From NCBI RefSeq assembly GCF_900163815.1, contig NZ_FUKO01000033.1, positions 62,001 to 126,000 of the forward strand: a stretch of 64,000 nucleotides of DNA. The letters are read 5' to 3'. Within the stretch, counting starts at the first letter, position 1, and each line of letters opens with the position of its first letter. Shown here in pieces: positions 25,512 through 34,063 of this stretch. Position numbers and translations under genes: made by a program. Source of the DNA: Microbacterium esteraromaticum. GTDB lineage: Bacteria > Actinomycetota > Actinomycetes > Actinomycetales > Microbacteriaceae. The notes under the pieces are model-generated. The model worked only from the letters and a program-made list of their open reading frames with translations, ran no database searches and was not told the DNA's origin.

Positions 25512-26351
25512 ATGGTCAGCAAACGAGTCGTCAGGAATATCCTCGCGGCGACAGTGGCACTCGGCGCCACCATGGCGCTCACGAGCTGCTTCTCGCCGGC
25601 ACCCGAGCGCACCGAGACACCAGCTCCCACCGTGACGGCCGAGCCAAGGCCAGAACCCGCGCCGGGGAAGACGGAAGCACCGTTCGATCCGGCCGGCGTC
25701 GCTGCCGGAGACTTCGCGCCTCTCGCACTGCCTCCAGACATCCCTCACGGGTTGCTGACAGGGCCCATCGACCCAGAATGGCTGCAGCCCGATCAGCCCG
25801 AGATGGCCGAGACGTTCATGGTGACGATGGCCAACCATTCCTCGCCGGACGTCTTCCCCTCCGTCGCCGTGTCGATCGACAGGATCAGCGAGAACCTCCC
25901 GTCTGGTCCCGAAAGAGATCTGGTGACCGCGTGGACGGGCGCGGAACCTGGTGCCCCAGCCGCCGCCCCGGATGTCTACGCCATCCAGAAGGTCGTGCTC
26001 CGCATTCGCGAGTTCGCACGGAGCGGGACGGGGGACATCACGGCCTTCGAACCGCTCCAGTCGATGAAGTTCCTGAACTTCGCAGGCGAGACCGTCGAGG
26101 CCTACCCCGGAGACGGACAGTTCGGGTGCTCGGCCCTGGCGACGCCGTTCGCTGAGCACGGGCTGGAGACGAACGAGACCGTCCAGCTATGCGTATACGT
26201 CGCAGCGAGCCCCGCGACGTTCAACCGCAGCGAATGGGTGACGTCCATCATCACCGACAGCAGGCCGGACGCGGTCGTCGGGACATGGGGGAGCGGATCG
26301 AACACCCTCGTGGTGACAGACAAGCGTCCCGAACGTCCCGACGGCGAATAG
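25512..26351 (+). CDS. Secreted lipoprotein of the transfer region
   Basis: The product is 279 residues. A signal peptide with a lipobox (MALTSC, lipidated Cys26) is followed by a Thr/Pro/Glu-rich linker to about residue 60. The folded part has two cysteines and beta-rich patterns but matches no family I know. GGAGGG precedes the ATG. The position directly after the wall hydrolase suggests a surface component of the mating channel, or surface exclusion. Confidence 0.75.
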   Translation: MVSKRVVRNILAATVALGATMALTSCFSPAPERTETPAPTVTAEPRPEPAPGKTEAPFDPAGVAAGDFAPLALPPDIPHGLLTGPIDPEWLQPDQPEMAETFMVTMANHSSPDVFPSVAVSIDRISENLPSGPERDLVTAWTGAEPGAPAAAPDVYAIQKVVLRIREFARSGTGDITAFEPLQSMKFLNFAGETVEAYPGDGQFGCSALATPFAEHGLETNETVQLCVYVAASPATFNRSEWVTSIITDSRPDAVVGTWGSGSNTLVVTDKRPERPDGE

Positions 26352-26359
26352 AGGCCGCG

Positions 26360-26370
26360 CCGGGTATGTG
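26360..26370 (+). promoter_or_regulatory. CCGGGTATGTG promoter (exact, leaderless)
   Basis: 6 bases separate the hexamer from the ATG at 26377. Confidence 0.75.
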
Positions 26371-26376
26371 ACCGGC

Positions 26377-26769
26377 ATGGCACCTCGCAAGCCCGTACCC
26401 CCGAAGACGTTTCAGCACAGCGTCGACGCACCAGAGCCCTGCCAGGCGGCTCAAGTCGCGCAGCTCGTCATGCGGCGGCTGAAGGTGGGTACGTGGGGTC
26501 AGGTCGTGGAGCTCGCGACCCGAGAGGACATCCGGTTGCTCGTGCGCCTCACACCGGAACAACAGGCCCTGCTCGACCGGTACTCTTTCATCCTGCCGTT
26601 CCTGAGAGTGAAGCCGACCATCACGGTAGCCGCATGCGCCGCGTGCGGACGGTATGGATTCACCGGACCCGGGAGTTTGCCCACGAGGTGCTACTTCACG
26701 CACCGATGCGATGGGAAACTCGTTCGGGCGCGGTCCACCGCCGCGGCCACAGTGAAGGACGCCGCATGA
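26377..26769 (+). CDS. Hypothetical protein with zinc-ribbon-like C terminus
   Basis: The product is 130 residues. The C-terminal 50 residues have CAACG, then CYFTHRC, a four-cysteine pattern compatible with a zinc ribbon. The N-terminal part has a helical QAAQVAQLVMRRLKVGTW segment. No family is recognised. Start 26377 follows from the leaderless spacing; a GTG 9 bases upstream would add MTG. Confidence 0.65.
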   Translation: MAPRKPVPPKTFQHSVDAPEPCQAAQVAQLVMRRLKVGTWGQVVELATREDIRLLVRLTPEQQALLDRYSFILPFLRVKPTITVAACAACGRYGFTGPGSLPTRCYFTHRCDGKLVRARSTAAATVKDAA

Positions 26770-26786
26770 CCACGCAGTTGCGAGGA

Positions 26787-26797
26787 CCGGGTATGTG
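26787..26797 (+). promoter_or_regulatory. CCGGGTATGTG promoter (exact, leaderless)
   Basis: 6 bases to the ATG at 26804. It lies between two short-spaced genes, so each has its own promoter copy. Confidence 0.75.
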
Positions 26798-26803
26798 GCG
26801 AGC

Positions 26804-27655
26804 ATGAGAGGACCGAAGCGCAGCATCTCCATTGAACAGATCGTGACGAGGCTGGTTGCTTTCGCGGCCGTCGTCGCGGTCGTGATCGTCGTCGCCGTTC
26901 AATCGCCCAGGTGGTGGCCGGCGGTAGCCCAGCTCCTGGGGATCACGACCTCTGAGATCGCCGAGCAGGTGCCCGGCGATGGCTGGAATGTTCCGCTCCC
27001 TGACGCGACGGTTCCTGAGAACGTTCCGACGGTCGAGGAGGCATCTCAGGCGATACACGCCGCTTGGGAGAAGGCGCAGCAGGGCGACATCCTCCCTGTC
27101 GACGTCCCGGGGCTGGACGGCATACTCGACTCCCTGCAGCCGCAGAGCACTTCGAGGACCCCCGACTACGATCGAGACCTCTTCGGTACGAGCTGGTTCG
27201 ATGTCGACGGCAATCTCTGCGACACCCGCAACGACGTCCTGCAGCGCGACATGCGAGATACTCGCCTCGCCGCCGACCAGTGCAAGGTGATGTCGGGCGT
27301 CCTCGACGATCCGTACACGGGGAGGGTGATCAGCTTCGTGCGAGGCGAGCAGTCCTCTCAAGCAGTTCAGATCGACCACATCATCCCCCTTTCCTACGCT
27401 TGGAAGCACGGAGCCTGGTCGTGGGATGACTCCGCGAGGCTCGCGTTCGCCAACGACCCGGCCAACCTCCTCGCCGTCGACGGTCCGACGAACAACGGCA
27501 AGGGCGACAAGGGCCCCGCTCGTTGGATGCCGCCGAACGAGTCGTATCGGTGCGTCTACGCGACGAAGTTCGTCACCGTTGCCGCGACCTACGAACTCCA
27601 GATCAGTGAAGACGATCGCCAGTCGTTGGCGGCGACCATCGCTTCCTGCAGTTGA
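26804..27655 (+). CDS. Anchored or secreted HNH nuclease (DUF1524-like)
   Basis: The product is 283 residues. A hydrophobic segment at about residues 14-33 (LVAFAAVVAVVIVVAVQ) precedes a linker of about 80 residues. The nuclease domain has YDRDLFGTSWFDVDGNLCDTR, a long conserved stretch ending VQIDHIIPLSYAWKHGA (about residue 189), NLLAVDGPTNNGKGDKGPA, and a terminal cysteine pair. This matches small secreted actinobacterial HNH nucleases related to DUF1524. The several cysteines favour an extracytoplasmic domain, opposite to the first HNH protein. It could attack incoming DNA or act in exclusion; both are inference. Confidence 0.75.
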   Translation: MRGPKRSISIEQIVTRLVAFAAVVAVVIVVAVQSPRWWPAVAQLLGITTSEIAEQVPGDGWNVPLPDATVPENVPTVEEASQAIHAAWEKAQQGDILPVDVPGLDGILDSLQPQSTSRTPDYDRDLFGTSWFDVDGNLCDTRNDVLQRDMRDTRLAADQCKVMSGVLDDPYTGRVISFVRGEQSSQAVQIDHIIPLSYAWKHGAWSWDDSARLAFANDPANLLAVDGPTNNGKGDKGPARWMPPNESYRCVYATKFVTVAATYELQISEDDRQSLAATIASCS

Positions 27656-27674
27656 GACCCGGGGGAGTGCCAAC

Positions 27675-28955
27675 GTGAACGCGAGCGCATCCGAAGTGAA
27701 GATCAGCCTCCACCGGATCTGGTGGCGGCACGGATGGGTCCTCTGGGAGGGCGATCCCCTCACCTTCGAGGATCACCGGCCGTGGACTCACACGCGCCCG
27801 GTGGCGACCATCGCGGCGGTGACCGTGGCCACCGCGTCTGCCCTGGGCCTTGTGATTGGACTCGGGCTTCCCGAGTACCTTGCCGCCGTTCCACTCGGTG
27901 CCGCGGCCGCGCTAGGCTCCGCCGTCTTCGCGGCAGAGATGCGGTTCGCATCCTGGACGAAGAGGAACATGGTCACGGAGCCGCTCGATGACGCTCTGCG
28001 GGGCCCCGGTCATCACCATCGCCTCTTCACCTCCGAACTACCGGACGGCCGCACAGCGGCTGCGGCGGTCGCCGCGGCACCAGGGCTCGTGCGCCGGTAT
28101 CTGCGTGAGCAAGGCGCCATCCTGAGCCGTGCCGCACGCCGCACCGACCAATGGATCTCAACCAGGGACGCCCAGCGTCGTCAGCCGCTGCTGGGGATGT
28201 TCGAGGCCGTGGAACGGTTCCGCGGGGTGAGCGAAGAACACGGCGGATTCGGCGAATGGGAGGACCAGTTCGCGGAGCTCAGCGGCGCCCCAGCCGACGA
28301 GGACCAGCGCTACCTCGACGCCTGCGGCGACGTGGTGGAAGCCAGCACACGACTCATCGAATCCCTCCCCGGCGCAGTCACCGCACCAGCTGTTGTTGCG
28401 TTGAACACGCACGCCGCGGTAGACCGCCGTTCCTTCGATCATGCGCGTCCAACAGGAACTGCAGACCGCGGGAAGCTCCAAAGCGGGAACGACGTTCCGG
28501 AGGATCCCGAAGAGCTCGAGCGACGCCCGCAGGCCGCCAACGCAGCGCAGATCGCGACGTTCTACCGCCTGCACGGCGCTGAGCGCCTTCATGATCTGCG
28601 GCTGCGACCCGGCGTGACCACGCTTGACCTGATGATCACTCTCCCGGGACTCGCGATCGGCGGGTGGCTCTACGTTTCGGGCGTGATGGCCTGGGTGGCT
28701 CAGGAGCTGCATACGTTCCAGGCCATCGGATGGATGCTTCCTCCCGAGATCACGGCCGTCGCACTCGCGTTCGCCTCCGTGGCAGCGTACGGCTCAGCGG
28801 CAGGCTCGTTCACTCGTTCCCGAATGGGACGCGCCATCGCCGGCGGGCTCCGAGACACCATGGGGTTCCTGACGATGGTCACGTTCACGATCGGAAGCGT
28901 GACCGGAGTCATCAACCAGTTCGTCGGCCCCGCCCTGGAACGCATCTCCCTGTAA
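27675..28955 (+). CDS. Multi-pass membrane protein of unknown function
   Basis: The product is 426 residues. Two hydrophobic helices lie near the N terminus (about residues 43-65 and 70-90) and three near the C terminus (about residues 325-345, 355-378 and 395-415). The soluble middle is about 230 residues long. GGGGGAG precedes the GTG start. The topology of two helices, a cytoplasmic domain and further helices resembles integral channel proteins of mating systems, but no family was recognised. It lies between the second HNH gene and the SNF2-like gene. Confidence 0.6.
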   Translation: MNASASEVKISLHRIWWRHGWVLWEGDPLTFEDHRPWTHTRPVATIAAVTVATASALGLVIGLGLPEYLAAVPLGAAAALGSAVFAAEMRFASWTKRNMVTEPLDDALRGPGHHHRLFTSELPDGRTAAAAVAAAPGLVRRYLREQGAILSRAARRTDQWISTRDAQRRQPLLGMFEAVERFRGVSEEHGGFGEWEDQFAELSGAPADEDQRYLDACGDVVEASTRLIESLPGAVTAPAVVALNTHAAVDRRSFDHARPTGTADRGKLQSGNDVPEDPEELERRPQAANAAQIATFYRLHGAERLHDLRLRPGVTTLDLMITLPGLAIGGWLYVSGVMAWVAQELHTFQAIGWMLPPEITAVALAFASVAAYGSAAGSFTRSRMGRAIAGGLRDTMGFLTMVTFTIGSVTGVINQFVGPALERISL

Positions 28956-28966
28956 GGCATCCACGG

Positions 28967-28977
28967 CCGGGTATGTG
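28967..28977 (+). promoter_or_regulatory. CCGGGTATGTG promoter (exact, leaderless)
   Basis: 6 bases to the ATG of the SNF2-type helicase gene. Confidence 0.75.
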
Positions 28978-28983
28978 CAGGTC

Positions 28984-31077
28984 ATGCCTGCACAGATCCT
29001 TGCCGGGACGACGGGCCTCGCGACAGTCGACGGCACGATCACCGAACCCGCGATCCTCGCCCGCATCCACCCTCGGCTCCCGCATCCGCAGGAGCCGAGC
29101 TTGCTGATGATCGACTGGGTCAAGCTGCGCTGTAACGCCCGCTGGGTCGCCGCGGAGCAATCCTGGAGGATCCATGGGCTCGGATCACTCACCCCCGAGC
29201 AGACCCTCGCTGAAGCCGGGATCACCGTCGACTGGTCCAGCTGCCCCGAGCCGCTCCGGGACGCACCGTCGCTGAACGCCCTCGCGATGCCGCTCGCGAA
29301 GCTCCACGGCAATGGGCGCCTGGTGATGGTCCGCCACCGACTCGCTGGGTATGACCTCACGAAAGAGCTCCTCGGTGCAGGCGCGGTCTGGGACAAGGAG
29401 CGGGAGCTGTTCTGGACCTACGTCGCTGACGTCCTCGACAAGAACGGCGACATCCGGCCCGGAGTCCTGTGGCCCGAGGACGCAATCGCGGCCGCCTATC
29501 AGGTGAGGACGCTGTCGAGCGTTCTAGAACCCATCGCCCCGCTCGCGCGACACCTCTCCGCAGCGCTCCACATCAACGACATCCCTGGTGACCAGATTCG
29601 GAGCATCGCCCCTGCGGGTCTCCCCGTCACCGGTCGCGAGCCTTACGACTATCAGAAGGCGGGCGCCCTCGCCGTCGCCGCCGGACGATCCTGCCTCTTC
29701 GATGAGCCTGGCCTCGGCAAGAGCCTGCAGGCGCTGCTCGCCGTCCGGATGCGTGACGCGCGGCGGACGATCATCGTCTGCCCGCCTCTCCTGACCACGA
29801 ACTGGGCTCGGGAGGCGGACATGACCGGTTTCGGTTCGGTTGCGGTGTTCCGCGCTGGACGGAAGGAGCCAACGCTCCCCGATGAGGGCGTCGTCATCAT
29901 CGCCGACAGCATGCTCGCGGCTCGACCCGCAACAGCCGACCGGCTTCGGGCTTGGGCGCCGGACGAGATGATCGTCGACGAAGCGCACCGACTGAAGACC
30001 ATCGGATCGAAGCGCTCGGAGGCAGTGCTGAACGTCGCGACCCGAGTGCGGAACGCGCCAATCGCGCTCACCGGCACCCCGATCTTCGCAGCACCGCACG
30101 AGTTGGTTCCCGTGCTCGAGCTCACGCGAATGCTTGCGCCCGTCTTCGGCGGCCGCGGGCCGTTCCTCGAGGACTTCTGCACCCAGGACCGATTCAACGG
30201 CTGGCACGCCCGGAAGTCCGCGCTGCCGCGGCTGAAAGCACTCCTCGAGCACTACGTGTGGGTGCGCCGGCGGAAGAGGGAAGCCCTCCCGCAGCTCCCA
30301 CTGAAGCAGCGGACCAACCTCCCGCTCGACGTTCAGCTCACCGGCTACCGGAAGGCGCACAAGGACGTCATCGCGCGCGTGCAGTCGTGGGTGACCTGGT
30401 TCCGCAACGAAAATGGCCGCGACCCGGAGAAGCCCGAGATCGAGGAGTACGCGAAGACCGCATCCTTCGAGATTGTCAGCCAGCTTCGACGCGCGGCGGG
30501 GCTCGCAAAGATCGACGCGGCGAAGGAGCTCATCCAGGCTCACGTCGACGCAACAGGTTCAGAGGAGTCCGGCGGTGTCCGCCGGTGGAATCGCCCGCTG
30601 ATCGTCTGGACTCATCACCTCGATGTTGCCGCCGCGCTGCTGGACGCCTTGCCGCAGGCGGAAGCGATCATCGGATCGACAAGTGACGCCGGCCGGGACA
30701 GCATCGTCGACCGTTTCCAGGACGGTCAGATCCCAGTACTCGTGGCCGCGATCACAAAGGCAGGCGTCGGCTTGACGCTCACACGTAGCTCAGACTCCAT
30801 CTTCGTCGAGACGGACTGGACGCCGGCTCTGATCGTGCAGGCGGAGGATCGCACGAACCGCATCGGAGCAACACAGGCGTCCTCGTACACGACCCTGGTC
30901 GCGCTGGGGACTCTCGATGAAGCCGTGCAGCGGGTGCTAGCTCGGAAGTCGAAGGTTCTCGCGGCACTCGGCGACAACGACTCGGTGAACACGATGCCTG
31001 AAGAGGACATGGTCGGGCTGATGGAGATCGCCATCATGGTCATCGAGGAAGCGATCCGCACGCCGGTCAGGACATGA
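28984..31077 (+). CDS. SNF2-type DNA translocase/helicase (SMARCAL1-like)
   Basis: The product is 697 residues. Motif I is FDEPGLGKSLQALLAV (about residues 238-253), motif Ia TIIVCPPLLTTNW, motif II MIVDEAHRLKT (about 329-339) and motif III ALTGTPIF. In the C-terminal lobe, IVDRFQDGQIPVLVAAITKAGVGLTLT and AEDRTNRIGATQ (motif VI) are present. The N-terminal 200 residues are unique. The single-polypeptide SNF2 layout resembles SMARCAL1-like annealing helicases and plasmid or phage DEAD-type enzymes. Strand annealing or fork remodelling on element DNA is likely. Confidence 0.85.
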   Translation: MPAQILAGTTGLATVDGTITEPAILARIHPRLPHPQEPSLLMIDWVKLRCNARWVAAEQSWRIHGLGSLTPEQTLAEAGITVDWSSCPEPLRDAPSLNALAMPLAKLHGNGRLVMVRHRLAGYDLTKELLGAGAVWDKERELFWTYVADVLDKNGDIRPGVLWPEDAIAAAYQVRTLSSVLEPIAPLARHLSAALHINDIPGDQIRSIAPAGLPVTGREPYDYQKAGALAVAAGRSCLFDEPGLGKSLQALLAVRMRDARRTIIVCPPLLTTNWAREADMTGFGSVAVFRAGRKEPTLPDEGVVIIADSMLAARPATADRLRAWAPDEMIVDEAHRLKTIGSKRSEAVLNVATRVRNAPIALTGTPIFAAPHELVPVLELTRMLAPVFGGRGPFLEDFCTQDRFNGWHARKSALPRLKALLEHYVWVRRRKREALPQLPLKQRTNLPLDVQLTGYRKAHKDVIARVQSWVTWFRNENGRDPEKPEIEEYAKTASFEIVSQLRRAAGLAKIDAAKELIQAHVDATGSEESGGVRRWNRPLIVWTHHLDVAAALLDALPQAEAIIGSTSDAGRDSIVDRFQDGQIPVLVAAITKAGVGLTLTRSSDSIFVETDWTPALIVQAEDRTNRIGATQASSYTTLVALGTLDEAVQRVLARKSKVLAALGDNDSVNTMPEEDMVGLMEIAIMVIEEAIRTPVRT

Positions 31078-31093
31078 CGCCGTTGGAGGCTCA

Positions 31094-31726
31094 TTACTCC
31101 TCGGTGAGCACCGGGATGCCGTTCTCCTCGGCCCACGCGGTGTACGCACGGCGGTAGGCCCGCTGCACCGCTTCATGGTGAGCCCAGTACTCGGGCTCGC
31201 TCCAGCTCTCGTCGTTCTCGTAAGCGTCCTTCTCGTACTTGAGGTAAACCTCCCACGCTCGCTCCCCGAGCTCGTCACGCTGCGCGTCCGTGAGCTGCGC
31301 TTCGCGTTCGGCGCCGATGACCGTCTCGACATCGAAACCGTCGTCGACCGACTGCCGGAACGCTCCACGGTCACGAACGACGCCGGCAAGCCCCAGCCGC
31401 GCACGGGCAGCATCGACGGCGAGGTCGAAGTCGCGCTCTGTGTAGTCCCTGTAATCGACAACCTGCGTCGGATAGTTGTCGAGTTCGCCACGTTCCCGCA
31501 ACGCCTCCTGCATCCGATAGGCACCCTGCACCGCGATCTCGAACGCCGCGCGCAGCTGACTCGTATCCAGTGAACGGATCTCATCCCCGCCCATGCCATG
31601 TGCCTCGCCGGCGATCTCGGTCGGAAGCGGGCGATGCCCCAGGGCCTCCTCTGGTTCGCTGCGGACATGGCCATCGAAGCGACCACTGGAATCGTGGATG
31701 TTGCCGTGAGCGTCTCTGGTTCCCAT
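31094..31726 (-). CDS. Tagged hypothetical protein
   Basis: The product is 210 residues. The first 31 residues carry one of the best copies of the tag (DAHGNIHDSSGRFDGHVRSE, then PEEALG). The rest is highly charged and helical, with YTERDFDLAVDAARARLGLAGV and an acidic Tyr/Trp-rich C terminus. No family is recognised. It is transcribed divergently from the ArdC-like gene, both from class 2 motifs in a 68-base intergenic region. It converges on the SNF2-type gene. Confidence 0.65.
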   Translation of the reverse strand: MGTRDAHGNIHDSSGRFDGHVRSEPEEALGHRPLPTEIAGEAHGMGGDEIRSLDTSQLRAAFEIAVQGAYRMQEALRERGELDNYPTQVVDYRDYTERDFDLAVDAARARLGLAGVVRDRGAFRQSVDDGFDVETVIGAEREAQLTDAQRDELGERAWEVYLKYEKDAYENDESWSEPEYWAHHEAVQRAYRRAYTAWAEENGIPVLTEE

Positions 31727-31732
31727 GTTCGG

Positions 31733-31743
31733 TGAACGCCCGG
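31733..31743 (-). promoter_or_regulatory. Class 2 motif CCGGGCGTTCA (leaderless spacing)
   Basis: Minus strand; 6 bases to the ATG at 31726 of a tagged gene. Confidence 0.6.
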
Positions 31744-31777
31744 CTCGGTGCCAGCGCTGGCCACCGCTGCGCTCAGG

Positions 31778-31788
31778 CCGGGCGTGTA
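31778..31788 (+). promoter_or_regulatory. Class 2 motif CCGGGCGTGTA (leaderless spacing)
   Basis: Plus strand; 6 bases to the ATG of the ArdC-like gene. It forms a divergent pair with 31733-31743. Confidence 0.65.
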
Positions 31789-31794
31789 CCCACC

Positions 31795-32775
31795 ATGGCG
31801 ACGATCGACGAGCAGGGGAACATCCACGACAGGGCCGGCCGGTTCGACGGACATGTCCGCACCGAGCCCGAGGGCGCGCTCGGGACACTTGAGCGTCCCA
31901 CGTTCACGGGATATGCCAGCGTCCAGGAGAAGGTCGAAGCGATGCGGGCTGAACTCGCGGACGCCGTCGACCGACTCAGTGACGACGAGGAGTGGAACAG
32001 GTTCCTCGACACCATGGGGAAGTTCCACCGCTACAGCTTCCAGAACCAGGTGCTCATCATGATCCAGCGTCCTGGAGCCACCCGCGTCGCGGGATTCCAG
32101 ACCTGGAAGAGCCTCGGTCGAAGTGTCCGCAAGGGCGAGAAAGGCATCGCGATCCTCGCCCCGAAGGTGGTGAACGCCAAGGACGACGATGGCAACGTGG
32201 ATCTCGATTCGAACGGCAAGACACGCAAGAAGGTCGTCGGGTTCACATCCGCGACGGTCTTCGACATCTCGCAGACCGAGGGTGAGCCGCTCCCGGAGGG
32301 GTATCACTCGTTCAGCGAAGAGCCCCCTCCCGGATTCACCGATGATCTCGAATCGGCAATCGCTGCACAGGGCTACACGATCTCGTACGAGGAACTGAGC
32401 GGGGGCAAGCAGGGGTACACGACGATGAGTGCGCCTCACCGTGTCGTGATCGACTCGACTCTCGCGCCAGGGGAGCGCGCGAGGACCCTCGCGCACGAGC
32501 TCGGACACATCATGTGCGGTCACACAGGGGAGGAAGAGACTCGCAACTACTCGACCGATCACGGCGGCAAACGGGGTGAGATGGAAGTGGAGGCGGAGAG
32601 CTTCGCCTACGTTCTGTGCCGCATGAACGGGATGCAGGCGCACCAGCGCACAGCCAGCGAGTACGTCGCCGGGTGGCAGGCCTTCGAGCCGGACGCGATC
32701 CGCTCCGTCGGGGAGAGGCTCTCCAAGGCGTTCAAGCGGACCATGGAGCTTCCCTGGCAGAACGCGCGGGAGTGA
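31795..32775 (+). CDS. Tagged ArdC-like antirestriction protein / zinc metallopeptidase
   Basis: The product is 326 residues. The tag (DEQGNIHDRAGRFDGHVRTE) fills residues 1-30. An ArdC-type ssDNA-binding N-terminal domain follows (KFHRYSFQNQVLIMIQRPGA, then FQTWKSLGRSVRKGEKGIAI). The zinc peptidase domain has ARTLAHELGHIMCGH (HExxH, about residue 233) and EVEAESFAYVLC (third ligand, about residue 266). ArdC of IncW plasmids protects incoming plasmid DNA from restriction in the recipient, and related relatives are carried into the recipient. This is why the tag on this protein suggests a delivery signal. The start fits the class 2 spacing. Confidence 0.82.
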   Translation: MATIDEQGNIHDRAGRFDGHVRTEPEGALGTLERPTFTGYASVQEKVEAMRAELADAVDRLSDDEEWNRFLDTMGKFHRYSFQNQVLIMIQRPGATRVAGFQTWKSLGRSVRKGEKGIAILAPKVVNAKDDDGNVDLDSNGKTRKKVVGFTSATVFDISQTEGEPLPEGYHSFSEEPPPGFTDDLESAIAAQGYTISYEELSGGKQGYTTMSAPHRVVIDSTLAPGERARTLAHELGHIMCGHTGEEETRNYSTDHGGKRGEMEVEAESFAYVLCRMNGMQAHQRTASEYVAGWQAFEPDAIRSVGERLSKAFKRTMELPWQNARE

Positions 32776-32781
32776 GAGCGT

Positions 32782-33672
32782 TCAGTCGAACAGATCCGCG
32801 ACGGGAGACTCAGCTGGTGCATCAAGGGGGATCGACGGCTCCTCTGCAGCGAGCCGGCGTGCGAGAACGACGTTCACCGATGTGAGGGACCCGAGATCGG
32901 CGATCGCCTGCTGTGCAGAGGTGAAGGGCTGCCTCGGGAAACTGCTCAGCCGCCGGGCCCCGTCCTCGATCACGAGCAGTACCGTCTCCTCGGGACGGCG
33001 CTGCGTGCGCTTCACCGCTCGAGCGACTGTTGCCACCAGTTCGCCGTCACGAGCTTCCGACTCTACGACGAATCCTGCTCGCTCGGGATCGAACTCCTCT
33101 GTGCTCAGCGCGATCGCAGCAGCGACGGGGGCGGGAATGGCACGTAGGGGGAGATGCCTACCCGCGAGGACGGACAGCGGCTCATCCGCCCATGTCGACT
33201 CGGCCTCGATCCTGAAGACGCTGACCACCGCACCTGGTGCCGGCAACTCCCAGTCGCAGCCGACCTCGGGGGTGGGCACAGCGTACCGGTCCCTTGCCCA
33301 GATATCGACGACGACGCTGTCATCGGTGATCACACCGGCGGTCGTCAGCGCGTCATCGGTGCTTCGGAGCAGCTTGTCGAGGTCGGGTGTCGTCGTCGGC
33401 ACTGTCCGCCGCGATTTCGGGTGCCCTTTCGGACGCGGAACGTAGAACTCGACAGTCAGGAACACCGGCCCGTCGATTGGCCGGAAACCCGGAGATCTGC
33501 GGATCGCTTCCACCGCGGCAGCGACGACGTCTTGGCGCCACGGTCGCACTTTCGACGAGGACTCACCGAGAATCGCGCGACCCTGAACGTAGCGCTTGAC
33601 CTCCTTCGAGCCCTGAGGCGCAGGAAGGCCACGAACTGTGAACTGGAGGTCAGGTTCGACGAGCGGGGTCAT
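32782..33672 (-). CDS. RusA-like Holliday junction resolvase with C-terminal extension
   Basis: The product is 296 residues, about twice the length of RusA (120). The N-terminal 135 residues match RusA: TVRGLPAPQGSKEV, LTVEFYVPRPKGHPKSRR, TTTPDLDKLLRSTDDALTTAG and ITDDSVVVDIWARDRYA, which supply the catalytic aspartates. The remaining 150 residues are unknown and end in ESPVADLFD, an acidic tip like that of SSB or a sliding-clamp-binding peptide. The ATG at 33672 follows the CCGGGTATGTG motif by 6 bases. It resolves four-way junctions during replication or recombination of the element, and it converges on the ArdC-like gene. Confidence 0.82.
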   Translation of the reverse strand: MTPLVEPDLQFTVRGLPAPQGSKEVKRYVQGRAILGESSSKVRPWRQDVVAAAVEAIRRSPGFRPIDGPVFLTVEFYVPRPKGHPKSRRTVPTTTPDLDKLLRSTDDALTTAGVITDDSVVVDIWARDRYAVPTPEVGCDWELPAPGAVVSVFRIEAESTWADEPLSVLAGRHLPLRAIPAPVAAAIALSTEEFDPERAGFVVESEARDGELVATVARAVKRTQRRPEETVLLVIEDGARRLSSFPRQPFTSAQQAIADLGSLTSVNVVLARRLAAEEPSIPLDAPAESPVADLFD

Positions 33673-33678
33673 GACCCC

Positions 33679-33689
33679 CACATACCCGG
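33679..33689 (-). promoter_or_regulatory. CCGGGTATGTG promoter (exact, leaderless)
   Basis: Minus strand, 6 bases to the RusA-like ATG. It lies 5 bases beyond the end of the small gene upstream. Confidence 0.75.
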
Positions 33690-33693
33690 TGGG

Positions 33694-33945
33694 CTACAGG
33701 GCCGGAGCCTCCGCAGGATCAAGCTCTGGATGCCCGGGCTGCGATTCGATCCAGAACTGATCGCACTCGGCGAGAAGGCGCGCGAGACCGGGGATGTCTG
33801 CGGCATCCGCGGTGAACGTCGAGCCATCCGGCGACTCGAGGGTGAAGGTTCCTGTGCCACCGACGGCGATCTGAGCGGTCGCGCGCAGCCCGCTGACGTC
33901 ATCGGTCGTCTGAAACTGCGTCAGGAACGTCACCGTCTTCGCCAT
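33694..33945 (-). CDS. Small hypothetical protein (83 aa)
   Basis: The product is 83 residues with no recognised family. It reads as a small beta-rich domain (ATAQIAVGGTGTFTLESPDG) followed by a short helix and an acidic end. GGGAGGT lies 4-5 bases before the ATG. It sits immediately upstream of the RusA-like gene but with that gene's own promoter between, so the two need not be one transcript. Confidence 0.6.
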   Translation of the reverse strand: MAKTVTFLTQFQTTDDVSGLRATAQIAVGGTGTFTLESPDGSTFTADAADIPGLARLLAECDQFWIESQPGHPELDPAEAPAL

Positions 33946-34046
33946 CGCACCTCCCGGGTGATCTCCCTACAGGGTACGGCGGCGCCTTGTCGTTCTTGTC
34001 GAGACGAACCGATGTCGCGGAGATCAAGGCCGGTGCGGGGCGATCG

Positions 34047-34057
34047 CCGGGCGTGCA
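34047..34057 (+). promoter_or_regulatory. Class 2 motif CCGGGCGTGCA (leaderless spacing to GTG)
   Basis: 6 bases to GTG at 34064. The ATG at 34077, which has its own GGAGGA, is an alternative start in the same frame. Confidence 0.55.
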
Positions 34058-34063
34058 GGAGGT

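Noticed and set aside
29340-29352. GGGTATG inside the SNF2-type gene
   Set aside because: It lacks the CC before GGG and no start codon follows at the right distance.
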